A stretch of 64,000 bases of DNA from Antedon mediterranea (GCF_964355755.1 NC_092675.1:18180912-18244911); one strand, 5' to 3'; positions 36,741-50,692 are shown, counted from the stretch's first letter. Numbers and translations: made by a program. Notes: generated by a model from the sequence alone, not told the origin.

Positions 36741-39700
36741 GTATGAAGTCTGTGTACACATTATTTTACCAGTACTCAGTATGTTCTATGGGGTTTGTCC
36801 AATTTTGGGAGAGGGATGTTGGGAGAAAAACCATTATTATGATAAATATAGCCTGGTGTCGTGATAGTTCTCTAAAAGTATGATTTTCAAAGCAACTCAT
36901 TTGAGCCATCCAACATGCATTCTGCGTGTCTGAAAGATCATAAGGAACTTTCTATTTGCGCATGGAAATATTGAGACGTATGTCATTAATACTCCTATAG
37001 TAAAGTATAAAATATGAGGAATTCAGTGACTGAATACTACCCACAGATACAGACTAAAAAGCAAACAGAACTTTTCATTTTTGACACCGAAACAGGTGCT
37101 ACATTTCGTCAGTATAATACTGTAAGCTAATATACTAATTCTAAACTAACTTACACAATTACAATTATAGTTAGCATTCACTGACAATTTTAAATTGAAA
37201 AGTTTTCTTTGATCAAGTGAAGTTTTGTTTGTATTTAATTGAATTATTAAATTTGGATAAAACAAAGATTTCATTAAAACTTCACTACAATAATGCCCTT
37301 GTTATTTTACTAATTACTAAGATAATTTGCTCTGAATAAAATTTAAATAAGTTTTAAATTAATTGATGCTAAAATTCCACAGTTCCATGCAGGTTGAGCT
37401 AAATAATTTAACTGTAAATACTGGTAATTCGGGCCCTAGCCACCAGTATGGTTAGTAAGATTTCAACCAGCTAACCACTTTCTCACAGTAGATTGTTCCC
37501 TTTTCTTGCGAAAACTGGACTACTTTATTTCTTGGCTATCATCACTGTACTGTATTCACATCACGTAACAATGGGTTATCAGATATCCAAATTCTTAACT
37601 GTAATGTACTGTAGGCCTATGCCTACATTACATAAAGAGTAAAAAAACAACAACGTATTGAATTGGAGAGCTATGCTTTTACTTATATCATTCCACAATG
37701 AGAACATATATTTTAATTGTGAATTGCCATGGATTCAAATTACTTTTCAATTGTAGCCTCAGGCTTGTTTTCAGACATGGCTGAGATTCTTTAACCCATT
37801 TTGATAATCAACTGAATATTGGTGTTACTTATTTAGGCATGCAAATATACAACTTTGTGTAATTGTCATATTTTTTTAAAAGTAATCTGAATGAAAAAAA
37901 CATAGTTATTATAAACTCAAACTATTAGTAATTGATTTAAACCTATATGCACAATTAAGTTTTTTAAAACTAAACATATTGAAACCACAAAAGAGAGGTA
38001 CAATACAATAATTAGTGCTTATTATTTATATTTTTGTATTTATTTAAGTGTGTAGAATCATGTGAGAGATTAGTCCAGTTGCTACACATTAATATAAACC
38101 TACCGTCAATCTAACATAAACAAATCATATACAGTACTTCATATTTGTCAATATCCTTTGGGATTTACAGTGAAGCTTGACTTACATACATGTATATTAA
38201 TATATCAAAGGTTATTCAAATTCCTCAGTTTAATAGTGTTGTTTTTTTTATCAATGTTGTATAACTATAATAGAAGTCATATTATTTAAAATAGGCTAAT
38301 ACATCACTATGAAGGCAAATTATAGGGCAATGTGGGTGACTCTGGGGTGGGAGAATGCTGTGGATAACAGTGGCTGCAGCTCAATTGAAATATAAAAAAT
38401 TATAAACAAAATCTTAATAAAAACATGAAAGTAAAGCGGAGGAGAATTTCAAGCTTTCAGAAAATACTTTTAGCAAGTTATCACCAAAAAGAGTGTCTCT
38501 CCATGTTTAAATTGAATACTACAAACAAAAGCAACGCCCTACCCTCACAGTTAAATCCATTTGAATTGTTTTACAAAAAGCTTGTTTGGTTAAAAGGTCT
38601 ATCAACAAATCACAGGATGTATGCATTGTGTTACTATTGTTTCTAATTTATCAGTCATATAAATGAAGTAGTCCAGGCAGTTTAACAGTTTCTTTATTCT
38701 TGATTGTTTAATTGACAATTTGTCAATCAAGATTTTAATGAAAATATCTACTGGTTACAGTAACAAATCTCCCACACAACAAAAATTTGAAAAATATCAA
38801 AACCATTGAAAAAAAAAAAAATGTAAATGAATAAAAACGAACACAATCTAAACAAAGCGATTCCTAATGGTTTGATATATTGTTGAACATGAACACAACT
38901 TAACAATTCATGTTTCAGCAGCAATGTGTTTCATTCGATTTATGTCCACTTTTTAATTTTATCTATATGTATCAAATATTTAATACACCACAAAAAACAC
39001 CCAAAATAATATAGTTTGCGCGCATCATCTAATTCACACAGCACAATTTTTCTTTAGCATCTTTTATGTTCGTCTTAGTTAAGACTTAATTAAGTCTGAA
39101 CAGTCAAAAAGTAAAGTCTAAAGTTCCATATCCAGTATTGCTTTTATTTTTTAGCTTACAGATATTTCAAAGTGAAGGGATAGTGTATAACAAAATCAAT
39201 GGCGGTAAAATAGTTACAAATCTATTCTTGATGCAATTTGTACTTTGATCAGAGTGTGCTTTTGTTATACTTGCCCATGCAAAGTATATAACCACATTTT
39301 AAGACAGAAAAAGACCGTGCGCAGCACAGGTTACTGCTAGTTATTATTATTACTGTATTAATTTTAATGTAAATTTTGACTATTTCAATTGCCAGTTTTA
39401 GTGTAGAATGTGAAGATGTTGCGAATTAGTATACTTATATCAATAATTGGCAAATGTCATTTTCAGACCATTACAGGGTGTACAGCAGAATCAAACAAAA
39501 TCTTTAGGCTCTATAGTTTATGAGTTAACTATTCCAGATGCCTAATTGAAACAAATGTTATACTTGCCAATTAATGATTGCTCTTGCAGAAAATAATTAA
39601 AAGAGCCTACTCGTCTACTAAATCATTTGAAATCTTCTTGTGATTAATTAAGTACAAGGATTTATGATTCTTGAATTATTACATTGTTAAATCATGTTTT

Positions 39701-39840
39701 CTAATAACATGAAGTTGAATATTTGAGTCTGTACTTTGATTCCTTTTTCATCAATCAAAGGGATGAGGACGTTTTGAAAGGATTTTTTTCATACTGTATT
39801 TTATTGAGTGTGCACCATGACAGTGATATGTATCAGTGAC
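36741..39840. other. probable collagen intron, no exon seen
   Basis: AT-rich sequence with no Gly-X-Y exon, no RNA gene and no recognised transposon. Short open frames here lack splice signals and coding character. Confidence 0.5.
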
Positions 39841-40019
39841 CAGTGGCGTAATGCAGAGGCTTGAGGCCCTTGTTTACAAACCCATTCCGGAGGCATTGGG
39901 CATTTTTAGCCTTTTTCAAAATATTTTAAGGCCTCTTTTCCCCTCTGAACAACACTGCTCCCATAAGGTCTGGAGCCCTTGGGTTTAGCCAGTGAGCGCT
40001 TATAGCCGTTACGCCACAG
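39841..40019. mobile_element. hAT-like MITE
   Basis: The left end CAGTGGCGTAATGCAG and the right end GCCGTTACGCCACAG are inverted partners (core CAGTGGCGTAA), a typical hAT terminus. Both sides are flanked by AGTGAC, which may be part of an imperfect target duplication. About 180 bp with no coding capacity. Confidence 0.62.
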
Positions 40020-41112
40020 TGACACCAAAATCTGGGACATAATAAAACAGTACTCAGACAGAGTAGTATTCAGACAGTATTCAATGAGCAGAGGTTTGCA
40101 ATAAAGTCAATTAAACTCTGACATCATAAACATTTAATTCATATTAAAGCCTAAAATGCAAAATAGATACGAAAAGGACCTTTTATTCTGCAAATTGCAT
40201 GGGATTATGAAGGATTTTCTGGGTTGCGACATGACAGTACGTAAAAGAGATGGTACGGCCTTCAAACGATTGCAATTAATTACGATTACTTGGCTAATCT
40301 CAATCTCCTAATGATGTTGAATTATGTTTTTCGTCTAGTTCACTACTGGCTTTGAGCCAGACTCTTTAAGCATCTTCGACTGTCGGCATTACTACAGAAA
40401 GTTCACTTGAACCTTTACACTTCCTTATTAGAATTATAACTACCGTTGATTCTTTTTAATCCTCCACCATAACTTCCGATTCTATTTATTATTTCCCAAT
40501 TTAAATAATACAGGGAAGTCAAATTGTTTATTTTCTACTAAATTATTTTTTTAATTGTTAATTTGTTTAAATTTACCATATAATTATAATTTATATTAAA
40601 TGTAAATTGAATGACACTACTTGGCAGATGACATTGTAGGTAACACTACAGAAACTAATTCCTTCATATACCCTCACCTTTTCTCTGACATTTGGACCTG
40701 AGCCTAAGAAGGTTACAGAATCAGGCTACTACAGTATTTACTACTGATATTGTATAAAGCATGAGCTATTTGAGCCATCTATTCAACTGTTTGAAAAATG
40801 ATGGGCTAAATGAGTAATGCATAACAATAACAGGTTAAATTACTTAAGACATGAAAAGGCAAAAGCACTTTGGTCGAAGAAGCTTGACAGATGGTGGACA
40901 GATGGGTGTAGTAAGGGGAAGAGTAATAGACACGCAGGTTTTTGGATATTAAATAATTAATAAATTAACAAAATGTGATTACTGAATTTTAAAGTTTTCA
41001 TCCAAATATTGTTGGTCTGTTTTTGAATGCAATTATTGCAACACGGGTCTAACATTACATGACTTTTATTTTCATGTTGTCGGTTTAAAAAGGAATTGTT
41101 TGACAACATTTA
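40020..41112. other. AT-rich stretch, nothing recognised
   Basis: No exon, RNA gene or repeat could be supported between the hAT-like and Harbinger-like elements. Confidence 0.45.
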
Positions 41113-42009
41113 GGATCTGTTTCTGCTGAAAAAATCAAAATAATCGATTTTTTCCAGTCACCGCAAACCACAAAAATAATCGCGTTGCAATTGAAAATTG
41201 CTACGACTTTAATCGGTTATTCAGGTAATCGGTTTTTAAAATCACGTCATCATTCCCCCACAGCGCAGTTCAAGTTATGAAAGGCCGTTGAGAGTTGGTT
41301 TGTTTACATCCTATCGCTGCCTAAAACTCTCACATGTGGGATTAAAAATTACTCTTACGTAAAGCTATATTATTTGTAAAATAAACATCTAGGCCTACTA
41401 CCGTACCACATACAACAGAATAATGATGTTATATTAATAAGGACATGTCGGCGAAAAAAGTTCGTTTCGCCGTTCGTTGGTTCTACCTTCGGCCTGCTAG
41501 GCATATAGAGGCTATATATTTCTACCGAAACAAGTCAACAGACAACAGGCCTAAAAAATGACATGTAAAACATCGTTAGCCTGGACTGGTAGTATGTAAC
41601 GGGTGTACTTGTAACACAGAATCCTGGAGTCTCTCGGTATAATTCTCCCCCACAAAATAATAAAAATCAAATGTTTAACGTTTGATTGTTATTCGGTCTA
41701 CATCGCGATCGTGGTTTTGCTGATCGTCGTCGATATCGCGCAAATAAACAGCATGCTTTGTGACGTGAATAAGTTTGTCATACTCTAAGTGAGGTCAATA
41801 ATCGCTATTTGTGTTGCAGCTCAAAACTGCTCCGCAATAATCGGTTAAAACAAGAAATAATCGATTAAAACACGCAATGGATTGAGTGTTTTTAATCGGT
41901 TATTTTTATTCGGTTATTTTATTTTGCGCCGTTTCTGCTGCCCAAAAATAATCGATTAAAAAAATAAACGGTTAATAATTGATTATTTCTGCTCAGCAGA
42001 AACAGGCCC
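41113..42009. mobile_element. 897-bp Harbinger/Tourist-like MITE with TTA target duplication
   Basis: The left end GGATCTGTTTCTGCTGA and the right end, read in reverse, GGGCCTGTTTCTGCTGA are TIRs directly flanked by TTA on both sides (41110-41112 and 42010-42012). A 3-bp TWA duplication with GGGCCTGTTT-type ends is characteristic of PIF/Harbinger/Tourist elements. Subterminal DNA repeats AATCGATTA/AATCGGTTA many times in both orientations. No transposase is seen. Confidence 0.85.
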
Positions 42010-42370
42010 TTAGATTCATAAAATAATTCTCAGAAAATGTTTATGATTTAATTCTCCTCCATTGTCATACATAAAAAATTACAATAAAATAATTATTATT
42101 TTATAGGGTAATAAATTTTATTGCGCTAAGTACTCATAAAATATTATTATCGTGGTTTGCCTATACCATGGAGAAATAAAGATTCTTCGTGCCTTATTTA
42201 TTGTTATGTTCTTAAAATACATTCTTGACAATGACAAAAATTAGTCTTGATGTTTCGAAAATGAAAACTAATATGTTCAAGTATCATTAGTGACAAGATA
42301 GTTTTTTTAAAGAAATATTCTAGTTTCTACAGTATGTAGCTCTTAATACAGAAACTGTGTTTAGGACCTT

Positions 42371-42546
42371 TAGCTCTGTGTACACTATCAAACTTGACAG
42401 TATGTGACAAAAATGTGATATGCCCATATATGGACATCATGTCATATCACTATTTAAGCATATCACTACCATATTTAAGCATATCACTACCATATTTGGG
42501 CACATCACATTTCTTTTGTCAAACTAGTTTGATAGTGTAACTTTAT
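42371..42546. mobile_element. palindromic TA-flanked MITE, copy 5
   Basis: Left end TAGCTCTGTGTACACTATCA, right end CAAACTAGTTTGATAGTGTA. The interior duplicates the segment around AGCATATCACTACCATATTT, making this copy longer than the others. Confidence 0.85.
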
Positions 42547-45480
42547 ACTGTATCATACAATATAAGCATGCTGTAGATTTCCTACATGATACAAGTATCT
42601 TTTTCTGATGTTAAACATAATGAACATGTTCTGAATTGAGAATTTTATAAAAGTGTTTTGATAAGCCCATACTGTATGTACTACTATCTGATGGCTTCAA
42701 GTAGGGATTAATTGTTACTGTGTCCCCTAAACACCAGATAATCCTGTCGTTGACACATTCAAGCCTTTAACTTTTCTGATAAGCTTTTAAGCCAATGTTT
42801 GTACATTTCTTTGCTAATTATAGTTTACCCTCCAAGGCTCCAAATTAGTGCCTAGTGGAAAAGGTGCCATTTTGCATTGAATTGAGTGGAATAATAAAAG
42901 GAACAATTTTAGGACATTTTTTTAGGAGAAAGTTTTCAATTGTTTAGGGTGTCCAAAGCAAGGTTCTAATTTATTTAATATAGTATGTTATTTTCTGTAC
43001 TTTAATGTGTAATTTTGATTTCTCAACCAACCAGTGTATCTGCACCTGAATATTTATAAAGGTTTCTCAGTAGCTGATTTGAATTCCATGTTTTTAAGAT
43101 CAAATTTTAAACTTGATCTTGTCTTCACTGAATATATGTTTGATAATGATATATGGATACTTAATTTATTTGTTACAATAATGATTACACGAGTGCAATG
43201 CACTGTAAAATCCAGAGTATAATAAAGTACTGAGTAATTTATATACTGTACATAACAAGCTAGACAAAAAATAAAAATCGTCTTTCATACAAATTATAAT
43301 AATTTACTGGTGTCATGATTTATATTTTAGATTTTAATGAAGTATTGGATATTTGCAGACTGTATTGATAGGATATACAATATACAGTATCTTGGTGATG
43401 ATGATTGTTAGACAAAGTCTGTATTCACAGACATAAGTCTGCTAAGTTAATATTTCTGATCTACAGCGTAATATAATGACGGTTAACTTTTTCTCAATGA
43501 TAAATAATAAAAATAATAAATATAATATGTTTTTAAAAATAAACTTCTTGCTCACAAAATATAAACAGAAATAAATAATTTAAGTTTGATATTTCCAATA
43601 TAATTTTAATAAATCATATTTATATTTCAAAACAGTAATCACACTGTAGGTATGTATTAAAACATTGAGAAAGTATGTATACAGGCCAATTCTGTTTCTT
43701 AAAACATTTTAAGCTTTTAGACTGTGCTTTTATACATTTGTATGTCTGAATGTGACCTGGGATTTTATGTACATTTTTAATTTTTTTTACAAATAAAAAA
43801 ATTATTTTACAGTGTACAGTATATATTTATGAAAGAAAAATATAAGAACATGGTATTTTATAATAACTCCCTTTCAAAGACTAATTAATGGTTGAGAAAG
43901 ATAAAAGTTAACTTGTAATAAGAAAGTAAACATAGCGATCATGTTTTGTGCGGAATTTTATGAATTGTCAGTAATTGCAACGTGTTTTATCCTCGGAGGC
44001 TTTGTAAATGCCTACCATTACTACTGTCAATTCAAATAATAGAGACAATCATTGAAATGTTCACCAGATATTTATGCCCTGCTTGGGAATGTCACATTCC
44101 TAGAAGTCTGTGCAAATAATATAAGATTCAAAATATGGTTTGAAAAATTATTATGAAGAATTATGAATCATATTTTGGGTGGGTGTTACTTGGTAAGTGA
44201 TTGGTCCTTTAAATAGAGTTGACTTTAAATATTGACTTAAGTAGAGTATATCTACTTTATATCTACTGTAGATTTTTTCCATTAAATTACACATTTAAAA
44301 ATACATTTTCATTTGATTATATTTTAAATATTTTTTTTAGATATGAATAATAATTGTTATAATAAACTGTAATTACTAGTACTTTATTACTGTACTCTTT
44401 CTACTTCATCATTATTATTATTATAACTTAAAATAATTTGCCAATTTGTCATTTGTGTTAAAAATAATATTTGTTTTGTAGGCGTGCTCGGCCCTTGTCG
44501 CCATTCTAAATGTGATATGTTAAATTTCATAAGTGGCTACTGGACTCCAGTAGGTTTGAAATTGACCTAATTAACGAGGTGGCCCTCAAGCTAATGTTGG
44601 GCTGGAGCCTGTTGGGAAGTGACCATTTAGCTTTATGTTTTTTGTCAAGAATACTTGTGGTCAACTGTTGCCACCCTGAAAAGCGATGTGTGTGGAGGTG
44701 GCTACTACCAAGCTTGAATTTCATATAATTTCCATGATTATTTTTCACTTGGGTCAATTCTCACATTAGGTCAAATATAGTTGTATCATCTTTTTAACTT
44801 AAAATCAGTTTGCTGTATAGAGATATTATACATATTATTGTATATAAAATAATAATTGATTAAAAAAAATTAATATAAAGAAATTGAAAACATTAATATC
44901 TGATAAAAGAAATTATTGAGCATGCTATCAATTTTTCCTAAAATGTTTGTATCCATCAACATTGATTTTGAAAGGATTTTCACAAGATAGGCAATAAAAT
45001 TCAGGCATGTTTCAGCACTTATACTCCCATGAGTCTCTGGTTCAATTAGAGCTCACTTTCAGTGGGAAAAGGCACTGGAAATTAGATCACTGAAGCGATT
45101 TGTAACACTTTGGCAATTAACATTTAATATGACAAACACTAGAAATTAATAAAATAGATCCTTAACACAGAAATTTCTATTATAAAAATGGAAAGTATAA
45201 TACATATTCAGAAGTCATAAAACAACATGTATTCCTTTCTCCCAAAGCTGTATGTGGCTGTTTCAAATATTGAATTTTGAAAAACAATATGTTCTAGAAC
45301 TAAAAATATGTTACTGTACGTTTGAATGATAATTTGAGTCTTATAGTTTTATACTTGTGCCAAATTCACTCATCAAGCTTGTTGAAATCAAAAATTGTGC
45401 ACAGTATTTGAATATTAGGCCTACAGTATACTGTATTACTGTATGAATGGATATTGCTAAACACCGCAATTTATGTGTCT
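42547..45480. other. AT-rich stretch with one GC-richer island
   Basis: No exon is supported. At 44480-44765 the composition rises (GCGTGCTCGGCCCTTGTCGC; GGTGGCCCTCAAGC), but no frame stays open between usable splice sites on either strand. It could be an old repeat or a conserved non-coding element. Confidence 0.4.
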
Positions 45481-45489
45481 ATATCGTGC

Positions 45490-45567
45490 CTAGCTTACCT
45501 GTATAAACCGACAATAGCCCTCCCTCTGGAGAGCACGGGCTATTGTCGGTTTATACAGGTAAGCTAG
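45490..45567. repeat. 78-bp hairpin with perfect 31-bp arms
   Basis: CTAGCTTACCTGTATAAACC and the bases to CCC at 45520 are the exact reverse complement of 45537-45567, with a 16-base loop TCCCTCTGGAGAGCAC that can itself pair (CTCT-GG-AGAG). The right arm contains CAGGTAAGC, close to a perfect 5' splice site. Confidence 0.95.
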
Positions 45568-47876
45568 CACTCATAGACTACTAACACCACTACTGGTTTG
45601 TGTAATATTATAGAGAAAATGTTCAACACTCATAAACTTCCAACACCATATTTTTGGTACTGTATGTGAAGTTGAACATGTTTTACTATTATGACCAATT
45701 TTGGTAACCAGATCGTTTCTAGCCTCTTTAAATAGTTATTTTCATCATAAATGTCAGGCCTACATACAGATTCTATTGATAGTTTGGATACATAAACTTC
45801 ATTGCTTTATTTATACATGTGAGTTTATTCTGAGACCATACAGTAGCTGGGTCAATGACCAAATGTAGCTTGCCAGCTGAGAACTAGCAATAGGTTTCAC
45901 ATGTTTTAAGAAAGGGTCACTACATGTCTAGGACCTATCCACTCAAACCTTTAATTAAGCAATTAATAATATTCCGGCGGTCAATCGCTGGCCTTCTAAT
46001 AATTGTTAAGTAAACCACAAAAATTAATATTGTACCTAGGGCATGTGCCTGTAGAAAGACATAATTAATGTTTCATACTTTCATTGCAAATTAGCGAAAT
46101 AAAATAACTTCTTTTAAAGAGAGCCTCAAGCTGAATACTATCATAAGTGAAGTGATGATTATGTGAGAGAAGATAGAGACTGTTTAAACCACCTAGAACA
46201 AATGAAGAAAGAAATAAATATTATGGTAAAATACGCTAAAAATAACGTTTATCATCATCTTCAGCATTGTACAGTTGGATGGCACTTCTTTCAGTCTCAA
46301 GCAAAGACAATTTATAATAAACAATATAATAGTTTGGTTGTCCATAGTATTAAGTACAATTGAGAATACAGTTAGTAGGAGTAATTCAATTCTGATAAAT
46401 CTGATACTTATTATATTTTATCACAATAATTGACATGGAATACCAAACTCAGACTTGAAGCTAATTACTGTAGGTCTATGAATAGTTCAATTGTCTCTTT
46501 GCTCCATAGACAAGATCATTCTGAAATAGACAAGCGTATTGTAAAAAAAAACTTATGTGTTATATTACAAAAACCTAATTATTTCATCTTTTGTTAGTGT
46601 CAGTGTAGGAGGGAAAGTTCTTTCTCATTTAAAAATGATTCCGACCTTTGAAGGAGCAATTAAATCAAGAGATTTCATGTGCACTTGCTATTTATCAAAC
46701 TTTTTTATCCCATGGTATACAAATATGTATATAGGCTACTGTACTACCGGTACTGTAGCTGACTTGAAATAATACAGTTCAGTTTGTGGTGAAAACTAAT
46801 ACTAAAAATAGTATAAAAAAGCTTTCAAGCTTGATAATGTATAATAAAATCATAAATATCAGTCACAAAAACTGAATTGCCTGTGATAAATCGTATAATT
46901 AGGTTTTTAAATTATCATTATTTTCGATCAATTTAAGTCAGAAAAACAAATTAATTAAAAATATGTGTTAGTGTATCAAAAACACTAAATATTTAGAATC
47001 TCTACTTTTGATTGATTGGTTTCTACCAAAACCAACTGTACAGTAGCCTATATCCTTTTCAGGAATATTTAACAAGAGGATGTTCTTATCTTTACAGTAT
47101 TGCTTTGTTATGTCATAGTCCTAATAATGATGCATTGTCTAGGTCTATCCAAATAATTTGTAAATTTTAATCATTTACAGTTACTTTCTAAAAAGTCCTC
47201 AGTTTAATTGGACATTATTTAAGGAAAAGATTCCCCGCAGACAGCCACATTCATTGCCTACCAAACTACTGTAGCATTTAGGGGGTTCTTTTGCTGCCAC
47301 CCATACATTTACAATATTTACTGTATGGCATATGAATTCTCACACATTCTCATTCACATGTCGTCAGTCGAATGCCATCCAGTGCCATCTTGCTTATGAC
47401 CTATATTAAATAATTATTAAGATAGAATGTTATTAGCATTGGTTGTTTAGGTACGAAAGTAGGAAATGATGGTATATAAAAAACAACATCTTTATCAGAT
47501 TATATATATTTTTAGATAGTGGACAATACATTTTGTTTGTTTTTTTGTGTCATAACTGTTTTTACTTTACATCCCTAATGCAAACTTGATGTGGTTGATG
47601 CAATGATTGTCATGTTATATAGGAAGTGGATAACTATTAATTACGACCCAGAATAATAAGTATTAAGGAAATGGAACGCGAAAGGAAATAACCACTTGTT
47701 TAAGCATCATAAATCCATGGAGGTTTTAACCGGGTTATTCACCTTGCTTAAATGTCTTGGCATACTTAGACGGCTGTACTCATTTGAGAATTCATGTTAA
47801 AGCTATGATGAAGAAATGAAAGCATTTGTTTGTTTATAAGTGCAGTTTTTCCCAGGCTCAATTTTTCAGCAATTCC
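45568..47876. other. AT-rich stretch, nothing recognised
   Basis: Short open frames only. No splice-bounded exon, RNA gene or clear repeat was found. Confidence 0.45.
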
Positions 47877-47999
47877 AGCTTTAAAATGGACGATGATGAT
47901 GATGTCATATCACTATCATATTTTTACATATGACTACCATATTTGGGCACATCACACTTTTTTTTGTTAAACTAGTTTGATAGTGTAGACAGAGCTTTA
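47877..47999. mobile_element. palindromic TA-flanked MITE, copy 6
   Basis: The right arm is intact (TTAAACTAGTTTGATAGTGT followed by AGACAGAGCTTTA) and the interior has CCATATTTGGGCACATCAC. The left arm is reduced to AGCTTTAAAATGG. Confidence 0.8.
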
Positions 48000-48609
48000 T
48001 ATGAAACAGGGTACTTGTTTTTGAAAATAATACAGTGGTTTCTCACCATCCTTTTATTTTGTTCTTTAAATTGTGTAAAGTGTATTGCCATTTATTTTGT
48101 CTTGTCAGTTTGTGCTGCTAATTAACCATTTATTTATCCTTTATTCAAATAATTTAACAATGTATTTAAAATAATATTTGTAAAAGCAAGTTTTTCATCA
48201 TTTAAAAACATCAATTGGTTATACATTTTTTGCTAAATTGCTTTGAAGTTGCCCAATTGATATTGGTTTGGACTCTACTGTATTGTGCTAATATTTTAAC
48301 TGGATGGTAGCAGCTATGTTGTGAATTTCCAATAACAGTCATTGGTCTGTTCAATGTGAAGTTTTGAAAAATTGTTGAAAACTAACAGCTGTGACGCTTA
48401 GATGTTTCACATTCAATTAGAAGAAGCAGTAGGGTTCGGCTCACATCAGCCTGCCCCTCTTTGACATCGCCAACCCATTGCCTCAGCTGCATAGCTCAGT
48501 ACAAAACTACAGTACTGTATATAATAATATCTTGGATTTATATACTGTAGTGCCTAATGTTGTGAAACCTCTAAACGCTGAACATTATTACCCCAGTCAT
48601 TTTTTTTTA

Positions 48610-48815
48610 TCAAACATGTATGGAAACATACTCCCATAATGCAGCTAGTAATCAGCGCAAAGTTGTGTCTTGGTCTAACCGGTTTCCCATTTATACATCT
48701 GGGTGGAGAGAGGCAGACGTAAGTAAAGTATCTTGCATAAGGATACAAGCAATGCGGCGAGAGTTGGATTCAAACCACGATCAGTATCCAACACACTGCA
48801 CCACATGCCCTTATA
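48610..48815 (-). mobile_element. tRNA-derived SINE (minus strand)
   Basis: On the minus strand GGCATGTGGTGCAGTGTGTT is an A-box region and GGTTTGAATCC a B box. The body includes TATCCTTATGCAAGATACTT and GCCTCTCTCCACCCAGATGT then ATAAATGGGAAACC, a block familiar from many invertebrate SINEs. The 3' limit is approximate. Confidence 0.75.
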
Positions 48816-50545
48816 TAGACTTTTATATTCTAAACACAAATGTTTATTTTTTCTTTTCCTATAACTTCTGTGTTAGAATATTTATATTTCTTTTATTCAG
48901 GAGAAAATTGCAATGTTTATTTATGAATTTAGACTGGTATTTAAGTAAGTATTAATGTAAATGATATACACATTACAGTATACAGTATTTGTATTGCATT
49001 TTTTACTATAATATAATAAGAATATTGGCAATTAGTTGATAGACCATTTTGATTGATTGCATAATGTATCATTTAGTAACGTTACCATCAAAGTGAATGA
49101 CAACTAAAACTCATTACAGAATACTCAACATATTTGAATTTGTCATTCAGGTATTCGTAATTAGCAGCCACCTGGTTGCAAGTTAATGGCAGACCAAAAG
49201 GCTACCTGGGTACTATTATATAGTGTTGTGTATGTGATGGAACTTGTGTAACGTGTACAGTTACTGTAGTATGACCGGGGCTTGCAAATCTAGCTCTCTG
49301 GTAAAAATTTATCATTTTAACAACACTGGATAAACATAATATCATAATAATATATTATATTGGGCTACTTTATTAGCTACAGTGGGGAGAAGAACAAATT
49401 TTCATATTATTATTATTTTCATTATTTATTTCAGTCAAAGTATTAAACATGTTTAGGTTCTTGTTGCTACAGTATTAATATTTATACTGTACTACTCCAT
49501 AGCAGTAAAAATAATTGCTTTAAAATATAATTGTGAAGAGCTTATTTGAAAAAGAATTAAAGAAGGCCAGCAAATTCACATACAGTATGACCAGATATAA
49601 CCTATTAAAATTCTAATTAGAGTTTTTCTTCTATAATTACAAATAGAACTGGAAAGAATGATACCACAATAAGCATGTGCATACCGAGATGTACAAATGA
49701 ATTATATCTTCATCAATCTATTCCTTTATGACATGATGAATTGGAAACTGGTTGCCATAGCACCCTGCTGGTTTCTTGCTAGGGCTGGAGCCAGTCGTTC
49801 AAAGTGGGTTTTATTTTAGTCACCCTGTTCCATATTAAACTGACATAATGCTGCTGTCAGACATACTGTACTGTACATAATATATAGATATTTTGACCAT
49901 CCCTATCCTATGTAGGCCTACATTAAGGTTTGAGTTGGCCATGTTTATTGCTGTTTTTAAAAATGCTACAGTAGTTAACTATAACTTTTTTTTGTTTAAT
50001 GTTTATCTCTGGAATGGTCCCTCAATTCTTGTAGGCCATTTTTCTTTCATATATTGCAAAAAAATTTATTGTATAATTTGATTGGATTTGGACTTGAATT
50101 TTTCTTAAGCATGACTAAACATTTAATTTACTAAAATACAAACATAAAATCCATTTAATGTAGTATGACCATTTTGATGAAAGATGTTGAAATAATATCG
50201 GTGGTGCATATTTCATATTTGACTAGAGCAAGTATTGCATGCCAATAAGACGTCCTGTGGCCTGAACTTGCAAGCATCGTAAACATGGTACTGACGATGA
50301 CCTGTGGGTACCACTGAAACCGTTTTACCTATGTTGCTATTAATAGGTTTGACCTTAATATTACATTTTCAAAAACTGAATTAATAAAGTACTGTAAAAC
50401 TATTGGTATGTAATATTGTTATGTTATATTATCATTTAAACATGTGGTAAGTCCGTACCATCTCACAAGCTATTCTACTGTATATGTGACAGAGATGTAC
50501 AAATTAGGCCTACATTACAGTTTTACAATAATTAGTTTTTAGTAC
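48816..50545. other. AT-rich stretch, nothing recognised
   Basis: No exon or RNA gene is supported. TAGGCCTA octamers occur at 49913 and 50505. Confidence 0.4.
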
Positions 50546-50549
50546 ATAT

Positions 50550-50692
50550 GTGAATGTTGGAGTTGGAGAGGCACGCCCTTTGGCGATAGTAGTCTTTGAC
50601 AGCTTTTGTCTCTCCTCAGTGCTCCACTTTCACGTTTTATGTTATGTTTGTATTGTCTTTACTGAAAGGAATAAAATTAAATAAATAAATTT
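50550..50692 (+). mobile_element. probable 5'-truncated LINE 3' end
   Basis: GCCCTTTGGCGATAGTAGTC, then GTTTGTATTGTCTTTACTGA and AAGGAATAAAATTAAATAAA, looks like a non-LTR retrotransposon 3' UTR with an (AAAT)n tail. It has no coding part. Confidence 0.5.

Noticed and set aside
44480-44765. GC-richer island considered as a collagen exon
   Set aside because: The frame in phase with the preceding collagen exon meets a stop and contains no Gly-X-Y repeat.
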